Assembly: GCF_001644195.2 (NCBI RefSeq)
Contig: NZ_LWBL02000039.1
Location: 1 to 38,308, forward strand
Source of the DNA: Bacillus marinisedimentorum
Lineage (GTDB): Bacteria; Bacillota; Bacilli; Bacillales; Bacillaceae_O
Length of the DNA: 38,308 bases
Direction of reading: 5' to 3'
Of this stretch, positions 9,908 through 16,975 are shown one piece after another; within the stretch, counting starts at the first letter, position 1, and each line of letters starts with the position of its first letter. Under the pieces are notes generated by a model. It ran no database searches and was not told the DNA's origin. It saw only the letters and a list, made by a program, of their open reading frames with translations. Both the position numbers and the translations under genes were made by a program.

Positions 9908-9936
9908 ATTATACTACCCTTCTTTATGGAGACAAA
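9908..9936 (-). promoter_or_regulatory. Sigma-A promoter of lapA-recJ-apt
   Basis: On the minus strand TTTGTC (9931-9936), a 17-base spacer and a perfect TATAAT (9908-9913) lie 33 bases before lapA. Confidence 0.75.
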
Positions 9937-9961
9937 CTCTGTTTGGCCTTCCTGCAATACG

Positions 9962-10014
9962 AAAAAAAGTTCGCCGGCTGGCAAGCTCTCAAATAGGACA
10001 GAGGCACAGCTGCC
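9962..10014. repeat. Short dispersed repeat, family 3, copy 1
   Basis: The order AAAAAAAGTTCGCCGGC, then GGCAAGC, then GACAGAGGC and CTG matches 23622-23674 over about 50 bases. It lies between the secF terminator and the lapA promoter. The palindrome seen in the other copy is degraded here. Confidence 0.55.
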
Positions 10015-10078
10015 CTTAACTATATTTTATAATTGGACGCTGCATCGAAACACTTCTTGCTGGCAATCTCCTGCACAG

Positions 10079-10107
10079 TAAAAATGCCGCAGCATATGCT
10101 GCGGCAT
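10079..10107 (-). terminator. Rho-independent terminator of secDF
   Basis: A perfect palindrome with arms ATGCCGCAGCAT and ATGCTGCGGCAT (10084-10107) is followed by TTTTT on the minus strand, just downstream of the secF stop. Confidence 0.9.
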
Positions 10108-10117
10108 TTTGCACTTT

Positions 10118-11041
10118 TTAGGATTCCGGATTAGGCTCAGATGTGAACTTTTGGCGTTCCAGCTGTTTCCCTTTCCAGACAAGCCATAGCTGTGAAGCAA
10201 TAAAAAGAGAAGAATACGTACCTGCTGCCAGTCCAATCAACAGCGCAAAGGAGAAGTTCCGGATGGCTTCCCCGCCGAAAATCAAAAGCGCCGCCGCAGC
10301 GAATATCGTTGACAGCGTAGTATTAATGGATCGTCTTAATGTTTGCTGAAGACTCAGATTGACGACTTCGGCAAGGTCGTCATACGACTTGATTTTTTTG
10401 CGGTATTTAATGTTCTCCCTGATTCGATCAAAAGTGACAATCGTATCATTGATCGAGTAACCGACAATGGTCAATACAGCTGCAATGAAGGTGAGGTCGA
10501 CTTCCATTTGCAGCAGGCTGAACAGCATGATGATAAAAAACGCATCATGGAGCAGTGCCACAATTGCTGCAAGCGCAAAAAAGATTTCGAATCGGATTGT
10601 CACATATAAAATAATCCCAACAGAAGCAATCATCACAGCGATGAACGCATTTCTGGCAAGCTCTTTTCCGACAGTCGGAGAAACGGTGCTGATATTCGGC
10701 TCCGCCCCGTAGAGATCATTAAAGTATGTTTTCACTTCTCCGATCTCTTCTTTCGACAGGACACCAATGAACCGGGCAACCCCTATTTCGCTGTTGTTTC
10801 CGGAAATGTTGACTTCCTTCAGTTCGTGATCAATCCCAACCTTTTCAAACTCGTTGCGCACCTGGTCTTCTGTCAGCTGCTTATCCGACAGGATCTCTAC
10901 CCGGGTGCCGCTTTCAAAATCGATGCCAAGATTCAACCCCATGGTAAGCAATAAAATAATACCTGTAAGCACCATCAGTGAGGAAGCAATAAAAAATTTC
11001 TTGCGCTGTTTTACAAAGTCGATATTATACTTAGAGCTCAC
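10118..11041 (-). CDS. secF: Protein translocase subunit SecF (separate from SecD)
   Basis: Membrane partner of SecYEG that pulls exported proteins out of the channel using proton motive force. The product has SecD/SecF family marks: N-terminal membrane segment, LGIDFESGTRVEIL, a small extracytoplasmic domain, then five membrane segments with TIVGYSINDTIVTFDRIREN. I choose GTG 11041 (MSSKYNIDF, 307 aa) because AAGGAG lies 10 bases upstream; GTG 11050 would almost touch that site. It overlaps the secD stop by 11 bases. In B. subtilis the two are one fused protein; here the linker is lost. Confidence 0.93.
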   Translation of the reverse strand: MSSKYNIDFVKQRKKFFIASSLMVLTGIILLLTMGLNLGIDFESGTRVEILSDKQLTEDQVRNEFEKVGIDHELKEVNISGNNSEIGVARFIGVLSKEEIGEVKTYFNDLYGAEPNISTVSPTVGKELARNAFIAVMIASVGIILYVTIRFEIFFALAAIVALLHDAFFIIMLFSLLQMEVDLTFIAAVLTIVGYSINDTIVTFDRIRENIKYRKKIKSYDDLAEVVNLSLQQTLRRSINTTLSTIFAAAALLIFGGEAIRNFSFALLIGLAAGTYSSLFIASQLWLVWKGKQLERQKFTSEPNPES

Positions 11042-12329
11042 TGATTTCACTCTCCTTTACACCAAACCAGCGCGGTTTACGGTTTAGGAAACGGCTGTTC
11101 ACCCACAGACCTAGTAATAACCGGGATCCATAAACGGCGGTAATGAAGCTTGTCAGTATGCTTATAATAAGCATAGTTGCAAAACCTTTGACAGAGCTTG
11201 TCCCATACATGAACAGAACTGCCGCTGCAAGTATTGTTGTAATGTTTGCATCAAGAATGGTGGACATCGACCGCCTGTTTCCTGCCCGGAAGGCGGACAT
11301 AATCGATTTGCCTGATTTTATTTCTTCGCGGATGCGTTCATACGTAATAATGTTCGCATCAACCGCCATACCGACACCGAGAATGAGAGCTGCAATACCC
11401 GGCAAAGTCAGGACGGCATTCATCCAGTCAAAAATGACAAGGATTAAATAAATATATGCACTTAGGGTTACGACAGCGATAAGGCCAGGGAAACGGTAGG
11501 AGTAGATTATATACAGGAAAATCAACGCGACACCGATAAGGCCGGCAAAAATCGTTTTCTCCATAGCCTGTTCACCGAATTTCGCACCGACGGATGTGGA
11601 ATAAATTTCATCCAGCTGGACAGGCAGCGAACCTGAATCAAGAAGTTCGGCGAGTTCTTTTGTTTCTTCAACCGTGAAGTTTCCGGTTATTTGGACGGTT
11701 GTTGTATTGAATACTTCTTTGACGCTGGCTGCCGACAAAAATTTCGGATTTTCTTTTTTGGCTTCTTCCTTATAGGAATCGCCCTCTTCATAATCAAGCC
11801 AGATCACCATCACATTATCCGGAGGCCCCATATTCAGGACTTGCTGTGTGACCTGCCTGAACTTATCGGCAGATTTCAACGTAAGGGCGACACTGGGCCT
11901 ATTATTCTGATCAAAAGATGCGCTCGCCCCGCCTTCCTTCAAATCGGTGCCATCCATCAGCAGATTGTCGTTTACATCCCTGAATGACAGTTGGGCGGTC
12001 GTTCCCAGAATTTCGCGGGCTTTATTCTGATCCTCGACTCCGGCAAGCTGAATCCGGATGCGGTCCTCCCCTTCAATCTGGATACTCGGCTCGTTCACCC
12101 CAAGCACGTCAATCCGTTTATTAAGGGAACTTACCGTGCTGACAAGTGTCTCTCTGTCAACCTCCCCATCTCCGTCTGCGGGCTTCACTTCATAAAGGAT
12201 TTCAAATCCGCCCTGCAAGTCGAGCCCAAGCTTGATATTCGACGTGACGGCCTGGATCGTCATGCTTATAGTTGCAGCGATAATCGCGACAATAATAAAA
12301 AACGCTGCAATGCGGCCTTTTTTCACCAT
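11031..12329 (-). CDS. secD: Protein translocase subunit SecD
   Basis: Forms the SecDF export motor with SecF. The 432-residue product has an N-terminal membrane segment, the LGLDLQGGFEI motif, the large periplasm-like P1 domain (about 35-250), then membrane segments including LPGIAALILGVGMAVDANIITYERI with the conserved Asp used in proton flow. It ends VKESEISEL, where B. subtilis SecDF runs on into SecF. AAGGAGG lies 12 bases before the ATG. Transcription probably begins at the promoter near 12.58 kb, leaving a leader of about 230 bases. Confidence 0.95.
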   Translation of the reverse strand: MVKKGRIAAFFIIVAIIAATISMTIQAVTSNIKLGLDLQGGFEILYEVKPADGDGEVDRETLVSTVSSLNKRIDVLGVNEPSIQIEGEDRIRIQLAGVEDQNKAREILGTTAQLSFRDVNDNLLMDGTDLKEGGASASFDQNNRPSVALTLKSADKFRQVTQQVLNMGPPDNVMVIWLDYEEGDSYKEEAKKENPKFLSAASVKEVFNTTTVQITGNFTVEETKELAELLDSGSLPVQLDEIYSTSVGAKFGEQAMEKTIFAGLIGVALIFLYIIYSYRFPGLIAVVTLSAYIYLILVIFDWMNAVLTLPGIAALILGVGMAVDANIITYERIREEIKSGKSIMSAFRAGNRRSMSTILDANITTILAAAVLFMYGTSSVKGFATMLIISILTSFITAVYGSRLLLGLWVNSRFLNRKPRWFGVKESEISEL

Positions 12330-12407
12330 GCTTCCCTCTTCCTCCTTGCTGTTTGGTCCCTGCAGCCGGTATGTATTAATTGGAGGCGCAGGTCACACCA
12401 TTGCATG

Positions 12408-12448
12408 ACCGGTTTGTCACCCAAACAAACCGAAATGACAAACCCGGT
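12408..12448 (-). promoter_or_regulatory. Inverted repeat in the secDF leader
   Basis: Arms ACCGGGTTTGTCA (12436-12448) and TGACAAACCGGT (12408-12419) form a 12-pair stem with one bulged base and a 16-base loop. No U run follows, so it is not a terminator. It lies in the long untranslated leader of secD and could affect mRNA stability or translation. Confidence 0.55.
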
Positions 12449-12569
12449 GCTCCCTATTTGCCGTTCTTCAAGGGACATACACTTCATATGCATGAAAAAG
12501 CGAACCGAAGCAAATTGCCCCCGGCACCACTTTCCCAGCAGGAACATGAATTCAATAACCAATAACGTT

Positions 12570-12598
12570 ATTATGAAATAGTTCACTCAATGTGTCAA
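12570..12598 (-). promoter_or_regulatory. Sigma-A promoter of secD-secF
   Basis: On the minus strand TTGACA (12593-12598), exactly 17 bases, and CATAAT (12570-12575), placed between comN and secD. Confidence 0.8.
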
Positions 12599-12627
12599 TT
12601 TGTGTCATAACCATTCAATCCGAACAT

Positions 12628-12921
12628 TCAGAGTCCTTTTAAACTTAATCCTTCTGTTCCAGCCGCCAATTCCGGCCCTTTATAGGCTTCAACGGTCATG
12701 AAGCTCATAAATTCTCCGATTTTCAAGCTATATACATCTGCTACAAGCTCATGCACCATTTTATCAGCGATGTTTTGTTTCCGCCATTTCTTTTTCAGCA
12801 TGCACTCCCAGATTTCAGAAACTGTCACTTCATCGTATCCGTATAATTCGAATTCTTCCGCTTTGCTTTGCAGGACAGGTTCCAACTGTTTCCTCCAAAA
12901 TGAAATGGGCTGAGAATCCAT
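12628..12921 (-). CDS. comN: Post-transcriptional regulator ComN (YrzD family)
   Basis: A 97-residue soluble, mostly helical protein, MDSQPISFWRKQLEPVLQSK and so on, with EFELYGYDEVTVSEIWECMLKKKW. Its place next to secDF matches B. subtilis comN/yrzD, whose product controls comE mRNA at the post-transcriptional level. The start at 12921 is fixed by AGGAGG eight bases upstream; an 11-residue longer frame to 12954 lacks such a site. It is followed by the secDF promoter. Confidence 0.85.
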   Translation of the reverse strand: MDSQPISFWRKQLEPVLQSKAEEFELYGYDEVTVSEIWECMLKKKWRKQNIADKMVHELVADVYSLKIGEFMSFMTVEAYKGPELAAGTEGLSLKGL

Positions 12922-13292
12922 AATGTCCGCCTCCTGATTTTCAAAAAATTTCATTAAGATATCCTGAAATTTGTCTGCGAGTCTATCTTAATATGAATGT
13001 CAGTGTCATTCTACCCTGGCGTTATTCGGCCAGTTTTTAATCAGACTAGTCTTCCCTAGACTGGTAGTCAAGTCTCTTTCCGCACTCCCCTGGACGTGCC
13101 GCCCTCCCGGTTGCCGCTGTACGAGGCATTTCTTCGCAAAGGCTCAACAATTCACGTGCTCGGGGTTATACACTTGCAGGGTCTTTCCCTGCTCCTCTTC
13201 CCTTGCAGATAATCCCTGGCGATCGAAGGCGATACGGCCCGTTATAAACAACTTATGGTAAAAACAATAATTAGCTTTATCCTAGCCTGTCA
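12922..13292. other. Intergenic stretch upstream of comN, no gene seen
   Basis: No supported gene. The part near 13046-13072 has a weak inverted repeat (AGTCT/AGACT type). On the minus strand TTGACT (13066-13071) with TAGTCT 17 bases on could be a poor promoter for comN, but the match is weak. The rest, 13080-13260, is GC-rich and unexplained. Confidence 0.5.
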
Positions 13293-13781
13293 TTAAAAAA
13301 TGATGTAAGAACCAAGTGCAATACCGATACCCGCAATAAGGACGCCAGCAACAATGGAGATCAATGCATACCTGAAGCGGATTGCGAAAAGGGACGCCGC
13401 GACACAGGCGCTATATGCTCCGGTTGTCGGCAGCGGGACCGCTGTGAAAAGGATAAGACCGATTGCACCGTATTTTTCGACGTTCGTGCTTTTTTTCATT
13501 GTGCGGTGGTACAGCCAGTCATACATTTTTTTATACCAGTCAAACCGCATCAGCCAGTCGCTGAGCGGCTGAAACAACAGCAGCAGCGGAATGATCGGCA
13601 GCAGATTGCCGATGATGGCTAGCGTGAACGACTTTACCAGAGAAAATTCGAACAACCCGTATGCGACGGGCAGCCCGCCGCGCAGCTCCAGAATCGGCAT
13701 CGCAGAAATGACGACTACAACCAGCTCGGGAGGCAAAAAACTCAAATGCTCAACAAGATAATCTGTAATTTTTTCTTTCAA
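13293..13781 (-). CDS. Small multi-drug export family membrane protein (COG2426)
   Basis: The 162-residue integral membrane protein has four to five hydrophobic segments and the two family signatures ELRGGLPVAYG (about 32-42) and TAVPLPTTGAYSAC (about 113-126). The family is named for multidrug export but has no firm substrate; the sequence is distantly DedA-like. The start is TTG 13781, supported by AGGAG 10 bases upstream. It is divergent from spoVB and is not part of the B. subtilis arrangement here, so it looks like a lineage-specific insertion. Confidence 0.85.
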   Translation of the reverse strand: MKEKITDYLVEHLSFLPPELVVVVISAMPILELRGGLPVAYGLFEFSLVKSFTLAIIGNLLPIIPLLLLFQPLSDWLMRFDWYKKMYDWLYHRTMKKSTNVEKYGAIGLILFTAVPLPTTGAYSACVAASLFAIRFRYALISIVAGVLIAGIGIALGSYIIF

Positions 13782-13906
13782 GAATCCAACACTCCTGTAT
13801 GAAGTTTACCTTCAGTCTTTGATAGCCTGTCATGCTCGGCCCTTCCCCAAGCATATAGATAATTGTATAGGATAACTGATGTTTTGAGAAGAAGGCAGGG
13901 GAACAA

Positions 13907-15475
13907 ATGACAAAACAAACGTTTTTGCAGGGGACAATTATTTTAATGGCCGCAGGCTTGATCACACGGCTGCTGGGATTTGTCAACCGGATTGTCGTAG
14001 CCCGGATTATGGGTGAAGAAGGGGTCGGCCTGTATATGATGGCGATTCCCACCTTGATTTTGACCATCACGCTTACCCAGTTCGGCTTGCCCGTTGCGAT
14101 ATCAAAGCTAGTGGCCGAAGCCGAAGCTCAAGGCGATGACAAAAAAATCAAAAGGATACTTGTCGTATCTCTCGCAATTACCGGTACGTTAAGTGTCATT
14201 TTTACAACTGGAATGATATTGCTGGCCCCGCTCCTGTCTAAAACACTTTTGACAGATTCAAGGACGTTGTTGCCGCTGCTCGCCATATCGCCTATCGTAC
14301 CGATAGTAGCTTTGTCCGCTGTGTTGAGAGGTTATTTCCAGGGACGGCAAAACATGAAGCCAGGCGCATATTCAATGGTGATTGAACAGGTTGTGCGGAT
14401 CACACTTGTCGCCGTGCTGGCAAAGATGTTTCTTCCTTACGGAGTTGAATATGCCGCTGCCGGAGCAATGGTGTCGGTAGTATTCGGCGAACTGGCTTCC
14501 CTGCTTTATATGCTGACAATGTTCAAATTGAAAAAGAGAATGAAAGTAAGGCGAAACTTTTTTAAAGAAATCAAGTCAAGCAAACCTACATTTGTTGATT
14601 TGATGGGCATTGCCATGCCGACAACTGGAAGCAGGCTTATTGGTTCGCTCTCTTTCTTTTTCGAGCCAATCATTGTTTCTCAAAGCCTTGCGATAGCGGG
14701 AGTTACTACCGCAGTAGCCACTCGGCAATACGGGGAACTGACCGGCTATGCATTACCGCTCATGTTCCTGCCGTCTTTCATCACTCATTCACTTGCTGTT
14801 TCGCTTGTGCCGGCAATCAGTGAAGCGGCGGCCAAAAACCAGCCTCATTTGATTGAACACCGTCTGCAGCAGGCATTGCGGCTTTCAATGGTGTCTGGCG
14901 GTTTGGCCATCGTTGTCCTTTATGTGTTTGCCGGTCCGCTCCTTGAAATGATGTACGGTTCTTCATCTGCAGTAGTGTTTATCAAAGTGATGGCCCCATT
15001 TTTCATCTTCTACTATTTTCAGGGGCCGCTGCAGGCGGCACTGCAGGCGCTCGACCTGGCCAGAGCAGCGATGGTGAACAGCCTGATCGGAAATGTTGTA
15101 AAACTGGCCGCGATTTTTGCACTTGCAACACGGCCCGAACTCGGGATTATGGGTGCCGCTCTGGCGATTGTCATCGGCACTTTGCTCGTCACACTGCTTC
15201 ACTTCGCTACCATTATCAAGGCAATCGGATATACGGTTTATTTAAAAAACTATTTGAAAGTATTCGTAACCATCATTATCTCAGGAGGTGCCGGTTTTTT
15301 TTACATCGATCACTTCTTTCAGCTGTTTTCCAAAAATGCCTCCACCGTTATCGGGGTTACCGTTACCTGTCTTGTCTATTTGATGATGCTCATTTATTTT
15401 CAACTCATCAAACGGGATGAAGTCGCACCGATACCAGTGATCGGCAGAGGACTTGCCCGGCTGTTCAAAGAGTAG
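13907..15475 (+). CDS. spoVB: Stage V sporulation protein B, MurJ/MATE-like flippase
   Basis: Polytopic membrane protein of 522 residues with about 14 hydrophobic segments. The N-terminus TFLQGTIILMAAGLITRLLGFVNRIVVARIMGEEGVGLYMM is typical of SpoVB. In B. subtilis it is needed for spore cortex synthesis, probably moving lipid-linked peptidoglycan precursors across the outer forespore membrane. AGGGGAAC precedes the ATG. It is a single-gene plus-strand unit in a minus-strand neighbourhood. Its mother-cell sigma-E control is known for the family, but I could not find a clear sigma-E promoter. Confidence 0.96.
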   Translation: MTKQTFLQGTIILMAAGLITRLLGFVNRIVVARIMGEEGVGLYMMAIPTLILTITLTQFGLPVAISKLVAEAEAQGDDKKIKRILVVSLAITGTLSVIFTTGMILLAPLLSKTLLTDSRTLLPLLAISPIVPIVALSAVLRGYFQGRQNMKPGAYSMVIEQVVRITLVAVLAKMFLPYGVEYAAAGAMVSVVFGELASLLYMLTMFKLKKRMKVRRNFFKEIKSSKPTFVDLMGIAMPTTGSRLIGSLSFFFEPIIVSQSLAIAGVTTAVATRQYGELTGYALPLMFLPSFITHSLAVSLVPAISEAAAKNQPHLIEHRLQQALRLSMVSGGLAIVVLYVFAGPLLEMMYGSSSAVVFIKVMAPFFIFYYFQGPLQAALQALDLARAAMVNSLIGNVVKLAAIFALATRPELGIMGAALAIVIGTLLVTLLHFATIIKAIGYTVYLKNYLKVFVTIIISGGAGFFYIDHFFQLFSKNASTVIGVTVTCLVYLMMLIYFQLIKRDEVAPIPVIGRGLARLFKE

Positions 15476-15547
15476 GGCACTTGTAGCTGCCGGCAGCAAA
15501 GAAACACTTGTGTTACAGCGCCGGGATACTAAAAAACGCGCCTGCAA

Positions 15548-15708
15548 GAACAAATGTGCAAGGCGCACGCTTAGCGGCGTACACATAAGCGGGGGGTACG
15601 GGTGGGGATCACCGCTTAGACGATAGCCGCTGGCGCCTGGAGCTGGACGATTCCCTTCTGGCTCTTTATCTACAATACTTGAATTTTATAAATTCCTTAA
15701 CAAAAACA
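15548..15708. repeat. Structured intergenic repeat, family 1, copy 2
   Basis: Left arm AGGCGCACGCTTAGCGGCGT (15561-15580) and CATAAGCGG, right arm CCGCTTAGACG and AGCCGCTGGCGCC. AGCGGC/GCCGCT and TAAGCGG/CCGCTTA can pair, so an RNA or cruciform hairpin is possible. The inner loop is about 20 bases shorter than in copy 3. The right flank to 15708 matches copy 1. It begins about 70 bases after the spoVB stop. Confidence 0.75.
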
Positions 15709-15758
15709 AAAATTCACTGGCTCATCAGCAAGTGAATTGAATTAGAAATTATTACACA

Positions 15759-15800
15759 CCAAAATGTCCAGGTGGAAAATCTGGACGTTTTGGTTTTATT
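15759..15800 (+). terminator. Terminator on the spoVB strand
   Basis: CCAAAATGTCCAG (15759-15771) pairs with CTGGACGTTTTGG (15781-15793), followed by TTTTATT. It is 284 bases past spoVB, beyond the family 1 repeat, so the spoVB transcript may include that repeat. Confidence 0.75.
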
Positions 15801-15882
15801 GGCTTATTCAATTAAGGCACCCTTTAACGGAATAAATAATTACTGAATATAATAGTTCCTATTCTCGAGCTTATCCGTTCCT

Positions 15883-16020
15883 TTCCGCTGCAGGCATTCG
15901 CTTTCACCACGGGCACAAGTGCGACATCCGTTCCTGCTTCCCTCCGGCCGCACTCACGGTGTCTTCTTTGCCGCGGGGCGTCCAGGAAGCTCCTCATCGC
16001 TGGCGCTTCTGCTGGGTCTT
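15883..16020 (-). repeat. Dispersed repeat, family 2, copy A
   Basis: On the minus strand the core AAAGAAGACACCGTGA, GCGGCCG, GGGAAGCAG, ACGGATGTCGCACTTGTGCC and TGGTGAAAGCGAATGCC aligns with copies near 25.45 kb (plus) and 32.3 kb (minus). A 66-codon frame crosses it (15824-16024) but has no ribosome binding site and is not kept in the other copies. Confidence 0.7.
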
Positions 16021-16228
16021 CCATTGCCGTTCATTAATTGGCGCAGGAATATTTTTAAACAAACCAGTCCTGCCCGATTACACCTATTTTAATTAAAATC
16101 ACATTTACACTAATGAAAGTTCCATAACAGTACAAAGAACAGTTAAAATTATATGTGATTTTTCCCAAAAACAATTTGTATTTTTAATTTTCCCCCGATA
16201 ACTGGTTCCATTATGAGGAAAGAAAAGG

Positions 16229-16906
16229 CTACGTCTTTTTCTCATCCTTCTCATCGATATAAATATTCCCTTGTTCATCAATTGAACAATAAGATACATC
16301 CTCGATATTATCAAACCCCTCCTGCCGGATGGTTTCCCGCAGCCAAATCAAGTCCCGTTTTGCTCTTTTGAGGTTGTTGCCGCTCACTTTCCCGTCAACA
16401 ATCAGGGGAACCGGGAAATCGACAACTGTCTTTTTGCTTTGATCATCGCTGCTGGACTGTTCTTTTTCAAAGACCGATAATTTGCCGGACGGCTCTAAAA
16501 TGGCAAATTCCACATCTGCAATGTCTTTCACCTGTTGTTCCCTGAGCTGGACGAGAAGGTCATTGAAGTTATAGCGCTGCTTTTTCATTTCCTTTTCCCG
16601 GATTTTACCGTTTTCGATGAGTACGGTTGGACGCCCATCAAGAATATCGCGAAGTGTCTTGCTTTTCAGCGATAGATACGAAGTTGAAAACTGAAGCATC
16701 AGCAATACAGCCATTGGAATGAAGGTGTTGATTAGCGGGACTTTCGGATCTTCTATAGAAAGTACTGCAATTTCTGCCAGCATAATGAAAACTACAAGAT
16801 CAATGATGCTAAGCTCCCCGATTTCGCGCTTGCCCATCAATCTGAAAATGAGCACAATAACCGCGTATAACAATAATGTCCGCAAACCGATCATCGTCAG
16901 ATCCAT
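16229..16906 (-). CDS. yrbG: DUF421 membrane protein (YetF/YrbG family)
   Basis: The 225-residue product has three N-terminal membrane segments (about 5-23, 33-52, 58-78; FRLMGKREIGELSIIDLVVF is the family hallmark), then a soluble DUF421 region (KTLRDILDGRPTVLIENGKI) and a C-terminal YetF-type domain. The position near spoVB matches B. subtilis yrbG. Function is unknown; members of the family are linked to spore or germination traits in some Bacillus. GGGAGGGC precedes the ATG. It lies 69 bases downstream of the ArsB-like transporter, probably co-transcribed. Confidence 0.88.
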   Translation of the reverse strand: MDLTMIGLRTLLLYAVIVLIFRLMGKREIGELSIIDLVVFIMLAEIAVLSIEDPKVPLINTFIPMAVLLMLQFSTSYLSLKSKTLRDILDGRPTVLIENGKIREKEMKKQRYNFNDLLVQLREQQVKDIADVEFAILEPSGKLSVFEKEQSSSDDQSKKTVVDFPVPLIVDGKVSGNNLKRAKRDLIWLRETIRQEGFDNIEDVSYCSIDEQGNIYIDEKDEKKT

Positions 16907-16975
16907 TTCAAGCCCTCCCAGGTCATTCTATTCCTAGTTTGGGCTTTTCAGGAAAAAATTATGTTCGAGTTGTTG

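Noticed and set aside
11031-11050. secD/secF overlap as a sequencing frameshift
   Set aside because: A well-placed AAGGAG and GTG start inside secD make an authentic secF start more likely. Not fully excluded without reads.
3366-15800. Shared GTCCAGG/CTGGAC stems of terminators at 3366-3398 and 15759-15800 as a repeat family
   Set aside because: Similarity is limited to about 12 bases of stem; loops and flanks differ, so chance or common terminator composition is enough.
15824-16024. 66-codon minus-strand frame
   Set aside because: It is within family 2 repeat copy A, lacks a ribosome binding site and is not open in the other copies.
16130-16175. Minus-strand TATAAT with TTGTTT upstream as a promoter
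   Set aside because: Spacing is 15 bases and no gene follows; AT-rich sequence explains the match.
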